This document shows, one piece after another, positions 50,490-58,790 of a stretch of 64,000 nt of DNA. The notes under the pieces are model-generated. The model made no database searches, was not told where the DNA came from, and saw only the letters and a list, made by a program, of their open reading frames with translations. The translations under genes and the position numbers were made by a program. The stretch comes from a candidate division WOR-3 bacterium (lineage in GTDB: Bacteria > Hydrothermota > Tepidihabitantia > Tepidihabitantales > Tepidihabitantaceae), in assembly GCA_013177935.1 (NCBI GenBank), contig JABLXZ010000003.1:166911-230910 (forward strand), written 5' to 3'. The number at the start of each line of letters is the position of its first letter. Position 1 is the stretch's first letter.

Positions 50490-53003
50490 ATGTCGATACT
50501 GTTACTGCTTATCTGGGGAGTTTTAACACCGCAGCAGACTCGGGAGTTAGCCCAAGAATACAATCGGATTCAGACATTGATTGAAGCTCGCAACTATCAA
50601 GATGCTATTAAAGGACTGAACCGCCTGGTGCGGGAGTTTGGGGCAAGTGAGTTTGGCGATGAACTTAATTTTGCGCTGGGAGAGTGTTATTTCAATCAGG
50701 GGGAATACCCACGGGCATTGAAGTTGTTTCAGAGTTTGCTGGAAAAGCCCCGTTACTCGTATATCAAGCCGGAAGCGATGTATGGTGCGAGTTTATGCTA
50801 CATTATGATGGGCAACTATCGACAGGCGCAGGTGCTATTAGAAAAGCTGGCAAAGGAACCGGGGTACAATGCCGACCCCCGAACCAATTTTGCCCTGGGG
50901 GTACTCTATTATTTTCAGCGCTCTTATGAACAGGCAAGGGCTAACCTTGATGGGCTCGAGATGCCCGAAGCAAAGTTTTATCTTGGGAAATGTTATGCTC
51001 AACTGGGAAACCCAATGCGGGCGCTGGTTAAATTCAAAGAGGTGACCGATGCGGTGCCTAACACACCTCTGGCGTTGATGGCACATTTCAACGCTGGATT
51101 GGCGTTGTTTATCAATCGGGATTACGATGGTGCCCGAGCAAAGTTTCAATTTTTCCTTGACCAGTTTTCTTTTTCACCTTTAGCCGATTTTGCTCATTAT
51201 TTTTTAGGGTGTGCCTTGATTGCTCAGAAACAGTACGCCGCGGCAATTGACCACCTTATGCCCCTGACCCGTTCCAGCAACAATTTCCTTGCGGCTCATG
51301 CCAACTACTTTATTGGCTATGCTCAATTGGCGCTGGGTAACGCTCAGGAGGCGGTTGAACGCTTCCAGCGGGTACGGTCCAACTACCCACGGACGATGGT
51401 TTCCAGTTATGCCCATCTGCAACTGGCAGCGGCGATGCTGGCAACGGCTGATACCGCACAAACACTTCTCGCAACCAGTCAGTTGAGCCGGATGTTTACA
51501 ACAGGCGCGCTCTCGGGCGTAGGGAACTATCTATCGGGTGTGATTTATTATCAACTGGGAGATTATCGCAGTGCCGCTGAACAGTTTGAAAATATCCTTG
51601 TTAACTATTCCGGGACCGCATTACGCGAGCCCGCAGCCGCGATGCTGCTGATGGCACTCAATTCGAGCGGCCGATTTGACAACTGCGTTGCTTTGGGAAC
51701 GAAGTATCTTGCCGATTATCCGGATGAAAAATCGGATTGGCGGCCGCGGATTTTGTACTCACTTGCGGAGGGTTTCTACTATACCCAGAAGTACAGCGAG
51801 GCGGATGACTACTACCAGCGGGCGTTCAACCATCCGGCTGGTGCCGAAATTGCCCCTTATGCCCGACTGGGACGCTGTTACGCCCTTTATCACCTGGGTC
51901 GGCTGAATGAGGCACTTTCCGGTTTTAAGGGATTGTTAAACGCCCGGTTGAGTGACACTTTATTCACGGTTAGCGCCTATCTGGGTTACGGTTACTGTCT
52001 ATTTAATCAGGGCGAGTATTTGAAGGCGTTAGATGTTTTTGAGGCTTTGACCAATACATTTCCGGATGATTCACTGGCCGCGGTGCCGGGCTATTTTTAC
52101 GCTGGTTACTGCTATTATCAGTTGAAGTATTACGGTCAGGCGGTTGATGCCTGGACGACCTTGATGAATCGGTTTCCCCTGAACAATCTCAAGGTTGCTG
52201 AAGCTGCCTTTCGAACCGGGGATACCTATTTCAAGGCGCTGGAGTACGACAAGGCGCTTGCCGCTTTTGGTTTTGTAATCGAGAAGTATCCGTTTTCGCA
52301 ATTCGCGCCCGCTTCACAGGCACTAATCGCTCAATGCTATTACAATCGGCGGCAGTATCTCGATGCAATTCGGGAGTACCAGAAGTTTCTCGACCTGTAC
52401 CCTTCCGATGCCCAGGTGCCTGGTGTTCGCAAAAGTTTGGAGATGAGTTATTATCTTGCCGGTCAGGAAGATTCAACTGTGATGCGGCAGTTTCTGGAAC
52501 GTTTTCCGCAATCTGAAATGGCAGCCGAGGGTCAGTACGCTAAAGGAAAAGAGTTGTTTGATGCCGGTCGATTTGATGAGGCGATTGTTGAGTTGCAGAA
52601 AACGGTGGTTAATTTCCCTGGTTCTGGGGTTGCCGGTGATGCCCAGTTGTTGACCGCGGAAAGTTATGCGCAGTTGAAACAGTGGCCGGAAGCGGCTCAG
52701 GCATATCAAAAATTTCTCGATTATTTTCCGGAACATGAGCAGCGCAGCGGCGCGTTTTTCAATATGGGCATCGCCTATTTTAATGCCGGAGAGTACAAAC
52801 GAGCGCTTCAGGCATTTCAGACCGTTGTTGACTCGTTTAGCGAGTCGGAATATGTGGAAAGTGCGAAAAAGAATATTGAAATTTGCAACAAACGGCTGGG
52901 CGCCGGTCAGTACGACACACCAGCCGAGGAAGGCGAATCGGGTGCATCGCCCCCGTCGCCAGAAGATGTCAATCCATCAACAGGAGGGGAGAAAAAACCA
53001 TGA
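50490..53003 (+). CDS. Large periplasmic TPR protein
   Basis: The 837-residue protein is almost entirely tetratricopeptide repeats, over 15 by eye, such as LNFALGECYFNQGEYPRALK, ALIAQCYYNRRQYLDAIREY and AFFNMGIAYFNAGEYKRALQ. A weak N-terminal signal is present and the acidic, Pro/Ser-rich tail (EEGESGASPPSPEDVN) lacks repeats. It resembles YbgF/CpoB-like and gliding-motility TPR scaffolds. It overlaps the ExbB-type gene by 4 nt, hence a partner of the motor is probable. Confidence 0.85.
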   Translation: MSILLLLIWGVLTPQQTRELAQEYNRIQTLIEARNYQDAIKGLNRLVREFGASEFGDELNFALGECYFNQGEYPRALKLFQSLLEKPRYSYIKPEAMYGASLCYIMMGNYRQAQVLLEKLAKEPGYNADPRTNFALGVLYYFQRSYEQARANLDGLEMPEAKFYLGKCYAQLGNPMRALVKFKEVTDAVPNTPLALMAHFNAGLALFINRDYDGARAKFQFFLDQFSFSPLADFAHYFLGCALIAQKQYAAAIDHLMPLTRSSNNFLAAHANYFIGYAQLALGNAQEAVERFQRVRSNYPRTMVSSYAHLQLAAAMLATADTAQTLLATSQLSRMFTTGALSGVGNYLSGVIYYQLGDYRSAAEQFENILVNYSGTALREPAAAMLLMALNSSGRFDNCVALGTKYLADYPDEKSDWRPRILYSLAEGFYYTQKYSEADDYYQRAFNHPAGAEIAPYARLGRCYALYHLGRLNEALSGFKGLLNARLSDTLFTVSAYLGYGYCLFNQGEYLKALDVFEALTNTFPDDSLAAVPGYFYAGYCYYQLKYYGQAVDAWTTLMNRFPLNNLKVAEAAFRTGDTYFKALEYDKALAAFGFVIEKYPFSQFAPASQALIAQCYYNRRQYLDAIREYQKFLDLYPSDAQVPGVRKSLEMSYYLAGQEDSTVMRQFLERFPQSEMAAEGQYAKGKELFDAGRFDEAIVELQKTVVNFPGSGVAGDAQLLTAESYAQLKQWPEAAQAYQKFLDYFPEHEQRSGAFFNMGIAYFNAGEYKRALQAFQTVVDSFSESEYVESAKKNIEICNKRLGAGQYDTPAEEGESGASPPSPEDVNPSTGGEKKP

Positions 53004-53716
53004 TAATGGGTCAGAGTATAGTTCAGATTTTCAAGAGCAGTTTGGTAATGGTGATTCTGCTTATTACATCAATCGCGGCGCTGGCACTGATTCTTGAGCG
53101 GTTCTGGTATTTTACACGCAATAGGTTTAATCCGGCAAAAGGGCTTGCGGAGTTGCGACGCATTCTGGCGCAAAATGGACTGCCTCAAGCGCTTGATTGG
53201 AGTAAAAGACAGAACAATCCCTTGGGACGGCTGTTTGTGGTGGCGTTAGAAAATCATACATTGAGCGGGGAGGAGCTATCGGATTTGCTCTACAGTTTGA
53301 TCCTTGAAGAGCGGATTCGTTATGAGAGGTTATTAGGTGGTATGGGAACGCTGGCGAATGCGGCAACACTGCTTGGGCTTTTGGGCACAGTTACCGGGCT
53401 AATTGGAGCCTTTGGTAATATCGCTCTTACCGGTTCAGGTGGACCAGCGGTCGTATCCAAAGGGATTGCCGAGGCTTTGTTTACCACCGCCTTTGGACTT
53501 TTCATCGGGATTCCGGTTCTGTTCTTTTACAACTACTTTTCCAAAAAGTCTTCGGACCTGACAATGGCGCTGGAAAGTGTTGCTGAACGGCTGGTAGTGA
53601 TGCTGGGTCGATACAAACAACCGCAGCGAGTCGAGCGGCCTGTGGAAACTAAACCGGTGCCATCTCCTTCGGTGGTACAGCCTGAGGTTAGCGAGGATAC
53701 AACCTGGAAGTTCTAA
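53000..53716 (+). CDS. ExbB/TolQ-family proton channel protein (second system)
   Basis: The 238-residue protein has the TolQ/ExbB layout: helix 1 around residues 13-35 (VMVILLITSIAALALILERFW), helix 2 near 115-140 (NAATLLGLLGTVTGLIGAF) and helix 3 near 155-180 (ISEA-like GIAEALFTTAFGLFIGIPVL). The LLGTVTGLIGAF and GIAEALFTTAFG motifs are characteristic. ATG 53000 has AGGAGGGG 9 nt upstream, and it overlaps the TPR gene. It is distinct from the tolQ at 40619. The C-terminal tail is Pro/Val-rich. Confidence 0.9.
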   Translation: MIMGQSIVQIFKSSLVMVILLITSIAALALILERFWYFTRNRFNPAKGLAELRRILAQNGLPQALDWSKRQNNPLGRLFVVALENHTLSGEELSDLLYSLILEERIRYERLLGGMGTLANAATLLGLLGTVTGLIGAFGNIALTGSGGPAVVSKGIAEALFTTAFGLFIGIPVLFFYNYFSKKSSDLTMALESVAERLVVMLGRYKQPQRVERPVETKPVPSPSVVQPEVSEDTTWKF

Positions 53717-54135
53717 TGCGACGCCGGACCAGGGTTGAATCGTATCGCAATTCCGGACTGATATTGAACTCGCTGGTAGATATTGCGCTGTCCCTGGTTA
53801 TTGCCTTTATCGTTTCAATGCCGATTTTCTTTGAGTCCGGTATTTTCGTTTCGGCACCCGGTGCGGCACGTGCGGCAGCGAATGAACCGGGTTCGGATAT
53901 CAAGGCGAATATTTTGATTACCAACGACGGTCGGATAATTTTGAATGAAGCCCAGGTGTCTTACGAAAATCTTTCCGAACTGTTGCCGCGCTTATTACAG
54001 CGGAGTGTAGAACGACGTGTCATCGTAGCGGCTGAGGAGCAGGTTAAATATGACCGGGTGATGCAGGTCCTTGACCTGGCGAAACAATGTGGTGCGGCTG
54101 ATGTTGCGCTTTTAAGGACAAGGAGGGTCAAATGA
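53716..54135 (+). CDS. ExbD/TolR-family motor subunit with membrane Asp
   Basis: The 139-residue protein has one membrane helix with the conserved protonatable Asp at residue 22 (NSLVDIALSLVIAF). Its periplasmic domain has LITNDGRIILNEAQVSYENL and VIVAAEEQVKYDRVMQVLD. The start overlaps exbB by 1 nt (TAATG). Together with exbB it should form a working proton motor. The next gene is a second ExbD homologue that lacks this Asp. Confidence 0.9.
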   Translation: MRRRTRVESYRNSGLILNSLVDIALSLVIAFIVSMPIFFESGIFVSAPGAARAAANEPGSDIKANILITNDGRIILNEAQVSYENLSELLPRLLQRSVERRVIVAAEEQVKYDRVMQVLDLAKQCGAADVALLRTRRVK

Positions 54136-54533
54136 AAAAGGAAGCACCTAACATTGATATTCTGCCGATGGCTTGTGTCGGGTTAATTCTTGTTCTGGTT
54201 ATGATGATGGTAGCACCCATGGTTCTGACCCACAATGCTACACCGGTGGATGTGCCGCAAACTCATACCGCAGAACGAAAAACAGAAAACGATGTTACTA
54301 TTACCTATACCGCGGATGGGCGTCTTTATTTCAACGATGAACCGGTTGCTGACTTTGATGAGTTGTATAGCCGGATTTCGAACGAGATAACCCGTGACCC
54401 TTATGTTCTCGTGGTGGTGCGAGCGGATAAAGAGTGTCTCCATTCATCGGTTCTTGACATTCTCGCCTGCGCCCGTCGGGCCGGTGCCTCGCGCATCGCC
54501 TGTGCAACTAAAAAAATAGCCCAAGGGGGATAA
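54132..54533 (+). CDS. Second ExbD/TolR-family subunit, membrane Asp replaced by Cys
   Basis: The 133-residue protein aligns without gaps to TolR through the membrane helix: IDILPMACVGLILVLVMMMV versus the TolR INIVPLLDVLLVLLLIFM. The Pro and hydrophobic positions agree, but the position of the essential Asp is Cys at residue 15. The periplasmic half (TYTADGRLYFNDEPVADFDE, YVLVVVRADKECLHS) resembles other ExbD domains. It overlaps the Asp-bearing copy by 4 nt. The subunit cannot use the usual proton-carrying residue and may be structural or regulatory in a heteromeric pair. Confidence 0.88.
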   Translation: MKKEAPNIDILPMACVGLILVLVMMMVAPMVLTHNATPVDVPQTHTAERKTENDVTITYTADGRLYFNDEPVADFDELYSRISNEITRDPYVLVVVRADKECLHSSVLDILACARRAGASRIACATKKIAQGG

Positions 54534-55454
54534 ATGTTTGCTGAGCGCCGCAATTGGACACTGGAAATTACGCTACTAATTTCGGCGGTGCTTCATCTGT
54601 CGGGCATAATCTTGTTTTCCCGTTCCCGACCTGCAACCAGTTCCGGTCTCGATTTGCAAGAAGTAAGTTTTATGGATGTTACTTACCGACCCGAAGTGGC
54701 GAAAGTTGTGGCTTCAAATCCGACACCAGCTGGAGGCGGAAGTGGTGAAATTTCTGAAGGTGCGACCGCGACCTACGCTTCGGGCGTGGCAGCCGAAGAG
54801 GTGGCCCCGCTGGATATGACCGCAACGCTGGAGCGTTCAACATCACAGGCAAAGATTGAGCTGGACCGGTATGAACTGGCAAGAGACGGTGAGATGGATG
54901 TGATTCGCATCGGGGGCAAGGGTTCATCCCAGACAACTGAGGAGATTCTGGCTCAGGCTCCGATTTCTTTAACCAGGGGTCCTGGCAGTGCGGGTAGCGG
55001 TTCCGGACTTAGGGGTGTTCCTGGAGTTCCCCAGCCGCAAGCGCAACCCCAACTGACGATTGAGCATCGGCCCTTGTCCAAGCCATCAACCGCACCAACA
55101 TTACCCCAGTTGTCACCTCAGAGTCAACCGACAATCGCAGCACCGGTAACCAGGGGAACGAGCTTTCAAATTGCCGGACCAATATCCCAGCGGGAAATTG
55201 TCAATAAAGTTAAACCAAAGTACCCGAAGTGGGCGCTGGACCAGCGGATAAGCGGCACAGTAACGGTGCGTATCTGGGTAATGCCCAACGGAAAAGTGAA
55301 GGGGATGCCACAGGTGCTATGCAGTTCTGGTTATCCTGACCTTGACCAGGTGGTTGTAAATGCGGTTCGGGAGTGGGAGTTTGCGCCACTTGGTCCTGGA
55401 GTAAAATCGGAAGACCAGTGGGGTGATATTACATTTATCTTTCAGCTGTCTTAA
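54534..55454 (+). CDS. TonB family protein (second system)
   Basis: The 306-residue protein has an N-terminal helix (LLISAVLHLSGIILF). A long Ser/Gly/Pro/Gln-rich middle contains QPQAQPQLT. The C-terminal TonB domain has NKVKPKYPKWALDQRISGTV and YPDLDQVVVNAVREWEFAP, both hallmarks. It follows exbD directly (TAAATG). The TonB-type C-terminus could contact an outer-membrane partner, possibly the PorV-like or OmpA-like protein of the same cluster. Confidence 0.88.
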   Translation: MFAERRNWTLEITLLISAVLHLSGIILFSRSRPATSSGLDLQEVSFMDVTYRPEVAKVVASNPTPAGGGSGEISEGATATYASGVAAEEVAPLDMTATLERSTSQAKIELDRYELARDGEMDVIRIGGKGSSQTTEEILAQAPISLTRGPGSAGSGSGLRGVPGVPQPQAQPQLTIEHRPLSKPSTAPTLPQLSPQSQPTIAAPVTRGTSFQIAGPISQREIVNKVKPKYPKWALDQRISGTVTVRIWVMPNGKVKGMPQVLCSSGYPDLDQVVVNAVREWEFAPLGPGVKSEDQWGDITFIFQLS

Positions 55455-55465
55455 CCTGAGTTGAT

Positions 55466-56347
55466 ATGATGTTTTTTATACTGGCGTACTTTCTTCTGAG
55501 TCAAACTGAAGATACGGTGCAGCAGCGTAAACCGGCAAACAGCCATACAATTGGCGAAGAGGTCATTGTCGGTGAGACCGAGGTTAAGATTCAGGACCAG
55601 AAGTTTTTCTTCCCGCCCCAGATTGACCCCTGGAGTCCGATTAACGACCTTCTGGCACCGGAGAGTTATGTGTTTGATGAGGGGTTATTTAAGGCGGTTG
55701 ATTCACTCACCGTGCCGCATCATTTTATTCACTCATCTTTCTTGCGGGTGCCGGTGGAAAAGAGTTTTATCTATGGTGAAATTCTGGTGTTTTTACCGTC
55801 GTTTGAACATCGGGTTGCAACCTGGGAACTGGTAATTGCCAATTCGTTAGGAGAAACGGTCCGACGGGTGCGCGAAAAAGGGCAGCCACCAGCGGTGATA
55901 ACCTGGGATGGCAAAACGGATAAGGGTGAGCCGATAGCGACCGGTGATGTTTACAGTTTCACATTTAACGCCTACGATGCCCAGGGTAATCAAACCCGGA
56001 TTCAATGTGAGCCCCAGCGGATTAACGCCGTGGTCTGGAAGGAGAAGCAGGAGTGGGTTGTTTCTGTCGCGGCGGACCAGCTGTTTAATCCTGAGGGCGC
56101 GCAACTGATTAAAGAGGCGGAAGCAAGACTCGATGAGATTGCGAATGTGATAAAAGAGCGGTTCAAGAAAGAGGTTGTCGTTTATGTATATTCGGAAAAG
56201 GAGAAACTCTCCAGCGACCGGTGTCAGATAATTGAGCAGGAGATTGCCCGCCGGATAGTTTTGCCCAAAGGGGCATTGAAGGTTGCACCAAGGTTTATAC
56301 CCGGTCTCCAACCCAAACACTCCAAAGTAGAAATTCACATCATCTAA
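55466..56347 (+). CDS. FlgD-like Ig plus OmpA-like C-terminal protein
   Basis: The 293-residue protein has an N-terminal signal segment. An FlgD-like Ig domain (about residues 115-190) has LVIANSLGETVRRVREKGQP and WDGKTDKGEPIATGDVYSF. The C-terminal part from about residue 205 has DQLFNPEGAQLIKEAEARLD, SSDRCQIIEQEIARR and the ending SKVEIHI. These resemble an OmpA peptidoglycan-binding domain, although several usual ligand residues (such as the GHTD-like motif) are missing. The Ig domain is very similar in pattern to that of the PorV-like protein. It is the last gene of the cluster. Confidence 0.75.
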   Translation: MMFFILAYFLLSQTEDTVQQRKPANSHTIGEEVIVGETEVKIQDQKFFFPPQIDPWSPINDLLAPESYVFDEGLFKAVDSLTVPHHFIHSSFLRVPVEKSFIYGEILVFLPSFEHRVATWELVIANSLGETVRRVREKGQPPAVITWDGKTDKGEPIATGDVYSFTFNAYDAQGNQTRIQCEPQRINAVVWKEKQEWVVSVAADQLFNPEGAQLIKEAEARLDEIANVIKERFKKEVVVYVYSEKEKLSSDRCQIIEQEIARRIVLPKGALKVAPRFIPGLQPKHSKVEIHII

Positions 56348-56350
56348 CCG

Positions 56351-56375
56351 GAACGCTTTTGCGGCGTTCTTGCTT
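56351..56375 (+). terminator. Probable terminator of the PorV/Exb cluster
   Basis: Six-bp stem GAACGC / GCGTTC (56351-56356 and 56364-56369) with loop TTTTGCG, then TTGCTTT. The T-run is interrupted, so termination strength is uncertain. Confidence 0.45.
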
Positions 56376-56432
56376 TGACGAATCGGTATTTATGAGTAGC
56401 ATTACGGATAATATAGAGTGAAAGGAGTTGCT

Positions 56433-57353
56433 ATGAACGATACTGTTGGATTTCTGTTTCCCGGACAGGGAGCCCAGTATGTTGGTATGGGGTTAGACCT
56501 TTACGAACGGTTTGCCGCTGTTCGTGATGTTTACGACCGGGCAGAGGATGTTTTAGAATTGCCGATTAAAAAAATTTCCTTTGAGGGTCCGGAGGAGGTG
56601 TTGCGGCAAACCCGTTATACACAACCCGCAATTCTTACCCATTCAATTGCAGTTTGTGCCATTCTGCCGGAGTTGAAACCGATGTGTGCGGCGGGACACT
56701 CGCTGGGTGAATATTCGGCGCTTTATGCGGCGGGTTGTTTTGATTTTGATTCGGTGCTGAAGATTGTAAAACGGCGTGCCGAGCTGATGTTTGCGGAAGG
56801 AGAAAAAAGACCGGGAGCGATGGCGGCGATTATCGGACTCGACGCCGCAACGGTGGAAAGTATCTGTCAGGAGGCGGCTGGGGTTGTCGTTTGTGCCAAT
56901 TACAATGAACCACGCCAGACGGTAATTTCGGGCGAGCCAGATGCGGTTCAAAGGGCAATGGAACTGGCAAAGAGTAAGGGGGCTTTGAAGGTGGTGGCGC
57001 TTCAGGTTTCGGGTGCGTTTCATTCGCCGCTGCTTGAAGAGTCGGCAAAAGAGTTTGCCGATTATCTTGGACAGTTTGAGATTAAGCCGCCTACCTTCCC
57101 GGTAATAATGAATGTTACGGGCAAGGCAACAACTGATGGTAATGAGGTTCGGCAGAATCTGCGGCGGCAGCTTATCTCGCCGGTGCGCTGGGTCAGTATA
57201 ATGGAGACAGCAAAGTCGCTGGGCTGTAAAAGATTTCTGGAGTTAGGTCCAGGTCAGGTTCTTGCTGGTCTGGCAAAGCGAATTGACCGGGAGTTTGTCG
57301 TGACATCATTAGGAAAGGCGGCGGAAATCGAGCGGTTTATTGAGGAGGCGTAG
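56433..57353 (+). CDS. fabD: Malonyl-CoA:ACP transacylase
   Basis: FabD loads malonate on acyl carrier protein for fatty acid synthesis. The 306-residue protein has FPGQGAQYVGMG near residue 12, the nucleophile motif AGHSLGEYSALYAAG near residue 90, GAFHSPLLE near residue 195 (catalytic His), and the C-terminal VRWVSIMETAKSLGC and ELGPGQVLAGL. ATG 56433 has AAAGGAG 7 nt upstream and is preferred over the in-frame GTG 56418. Other fab genes are not in the window. Confidence 0.95.
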   Translation: MNDTVGFLFPGQGAQYVGMGLDLYERFAAVRDVYDRAEDVLELPIKKISFEGPEEVLRQTRYTQPAILTHSIAVCAILPELKPMCAAGHSLGEYSALYAAGCFDFDSVLKIVKRRAELMFAEGEKRPGAMAAIIGLDAATVESICQEAAGVVVCANYNEPRQTVISGEPDAVQRAMELAKSKGALKVVALQVSGAFHSPLLEESAKEFADYLGQFEIKPPTFPVIMNVTGKATTDGNEVRQNLRRQLISPVRWVSIMETAKSLGCKRFLELGPGQVLAGLAKRIDREFVVTSLGKAAEIERFIEEA

Positions 57354-57354
57354 G

Positions 57355-57630
57355 ATGGACTGGAAGGCATTTTTAACCACTTTTGTTGCGGTCTTTCTGG
57401 CTGAGTTAGGGGACAAAACTCAGATTGCTACCCTGTCGTTTGCTGCCGGGTTCAACTCTTTTTTGAGTGTGTTTTTGGGGAGCGCTTTGGCATTGATTTT
57501 GACCTCCTTACTGGCGGCGTTAGTTGGTTCCAGCCTTGCCCATATCATTCCCACGCGCTGGGTTCATCTTGGCGCCGGTGGCATCTTTATTATATTGGGA
57601 GTTATCTTAGTGGTTCGCAACCTTCGTTGA
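57355..57630 (+). CDS. Half-size GDT1/TMEM165 (UPF0016) family transporter
   Basis: UPF0016 proteins are cation (Mn, Ca)/proton antiporters. This 91-residue copy has one set of the family signature, AELGDKTQIATLSFAAGF (E-x-G-D-K-[ST]), and three hydrophobic segments. Common bacterial members have two such repeats in about 190 residues, so this protein may dimerise. ATG 57355 follows the fabD stop by 1 nt. No second half gene is adjacent. Confidence 0.85.
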   Translation: MDWKAFLTTFVAVFLAELGDKTQIATLSFAAGFNSFLSVFLGSALALILTSLLAALVGSSLAHIIPTRWVHLGAGGIFIILGVILVVRNLR

Positions 57631-58790
57631 TGAAGATAAAATGCCAGCCAGACGATTTTCGGGTTGAGGAGTTAATCCGGTTAAAGATTAAACCGCGCGG
57701 GGCATATTCAGTTTATCGGCTGGAAAAAAGGCACTGGAATACGCTTGATGTCATCCGGCAACTGCAACTGAAGCACCGATTTCCTGCAGTGGCACGCGCC
57801 GGTTTAAAAGACCGCCACTCCTTTTCAATTCAATATCTATCGATACCGGGCAAAGGTCCCAAACGGGTAACAGCCGATAACTACTCTTTGACGCTGATTG
57901 GTATGGCGGATGAACCAATTTCCCGGGACTCGCTGATTGGCAATCGTTTTGAGATTGTGATTCGCTGCCTTGACCAGACCGAGTTAAGCCGGTTGCAAGA
58001 AGCGTTACCGCTGGTGCGGCAGTTTGGTTTTGTCAATTACTATGATGAGCAGCGATTTGGTTCTGCCCGGCACAAACAGGGGTTTATTGCCCCAAAACTG
58101 ATTGCCGGACATTTTAACGGTGCGTTAAAACTGTATCTGGCAACACCAAGCGGTGCGGACGACTCAACAACCCGACGGCAGAAGCGGGAGATTCTGGCGA
58201 ATTGGGGCAACTGGCAAAAGTGCTGGGCGGTGGCTAATTTCGAGACGAAGCCGATTTTTAAGTACCTGATTGAACACCCGAAGGATTTTGCGGGCGCAGT
58301 TCGTAAAATTCCCCGGGCGATGCTGGAGTTGTTCATCAATGCTTATCAGGGGTGGTTGTGGAATGAGATAGCGAAATCGTTGCTCGAGGATATGGGGTTG
58401 GCAAGACTTTCTGTCCCTTATGGGTTTGGCAGGCTGGTGTTTTATGAAAGACTTTCGCCTTCAGATTTGCGTTATCTCGCGCGGCTCGTAATTCCGGCAC
58501 CGGCGCCCAAAGCGGAGTTCAAAAGCGAACGGGTGGCGCGGGTATTTCAGGAGGTTTTAAAGCGTGAGGGAGTGGAACCGGAAAAGATGAAACTGAAGGT
58601 GCGAATCCGCGGGGTATATTTCAAGCCTTATGAACGAGCGGTAATGGTGCGGCCCGAGCATCTGGACGCAACTCAACCCGAACCCGACGAGTTGTACCCG
58701 GGTAAAAGTAAGGTGCGGGTTTCATTTGTCCTGCCGGCCGGAGCCTATGCCACCATCCTTTTGAAAAGACTGTTTGCGTTGCCCCAATGA
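57630..58790 (+). CDS. truD: TruD-family tRNA pseudouridine synthase
   Basis: TruD modifies U13 in tRNA-Glu. The 386-residue protein has the substrate motif HWNTLDVIRQL near residue 36 and the catalytic segment ARAGLKDRHSFSIQYL near residue 55, with the Asp in KDRH. NYYDEQRFGSARHKQG follows near residue 135. An insertion domain and the C-terminal ending complete the family layout. The start may be TTG 57627 or ATG 57630; ATG is preferred. It overlaps the GDT1 stop by 1 nt and the next gene by 4 nt. Confidence 0.9.
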   Translation: MKIKCQPDDFRVEELIRLKIKPRGAYSVYRLEKRHWNTLDVIRQLQLKHRFPAVARAGLKDRHSFSIQYLSIPGKGPKRVTADNYSLTLIGMADEPISRDSLIGNRFEIVIRCLDQTELSRLQEALPLVRQFGFVNYYDEQRFGSARHKQGFIAPKLIAGHFNGALKLYLATPSGADDSTTRRQKREILANWGNWQKCWAVANFETKPIFKYLIEHPKDFAGAVRKIPRAMLELFINAYQGWLWNEIAKSLLEDMGLARLSVPYGFGRLVFYERLSPSDLRYLARLVIPAPAPKAEFKSERVARVFQEVLKREGVEPEKMKLKVRIRGVYFKPYERAVMVRPEHLDATQPEPDELYPGKSKVRVSFVLPAGAYATILLKRLFALPQ

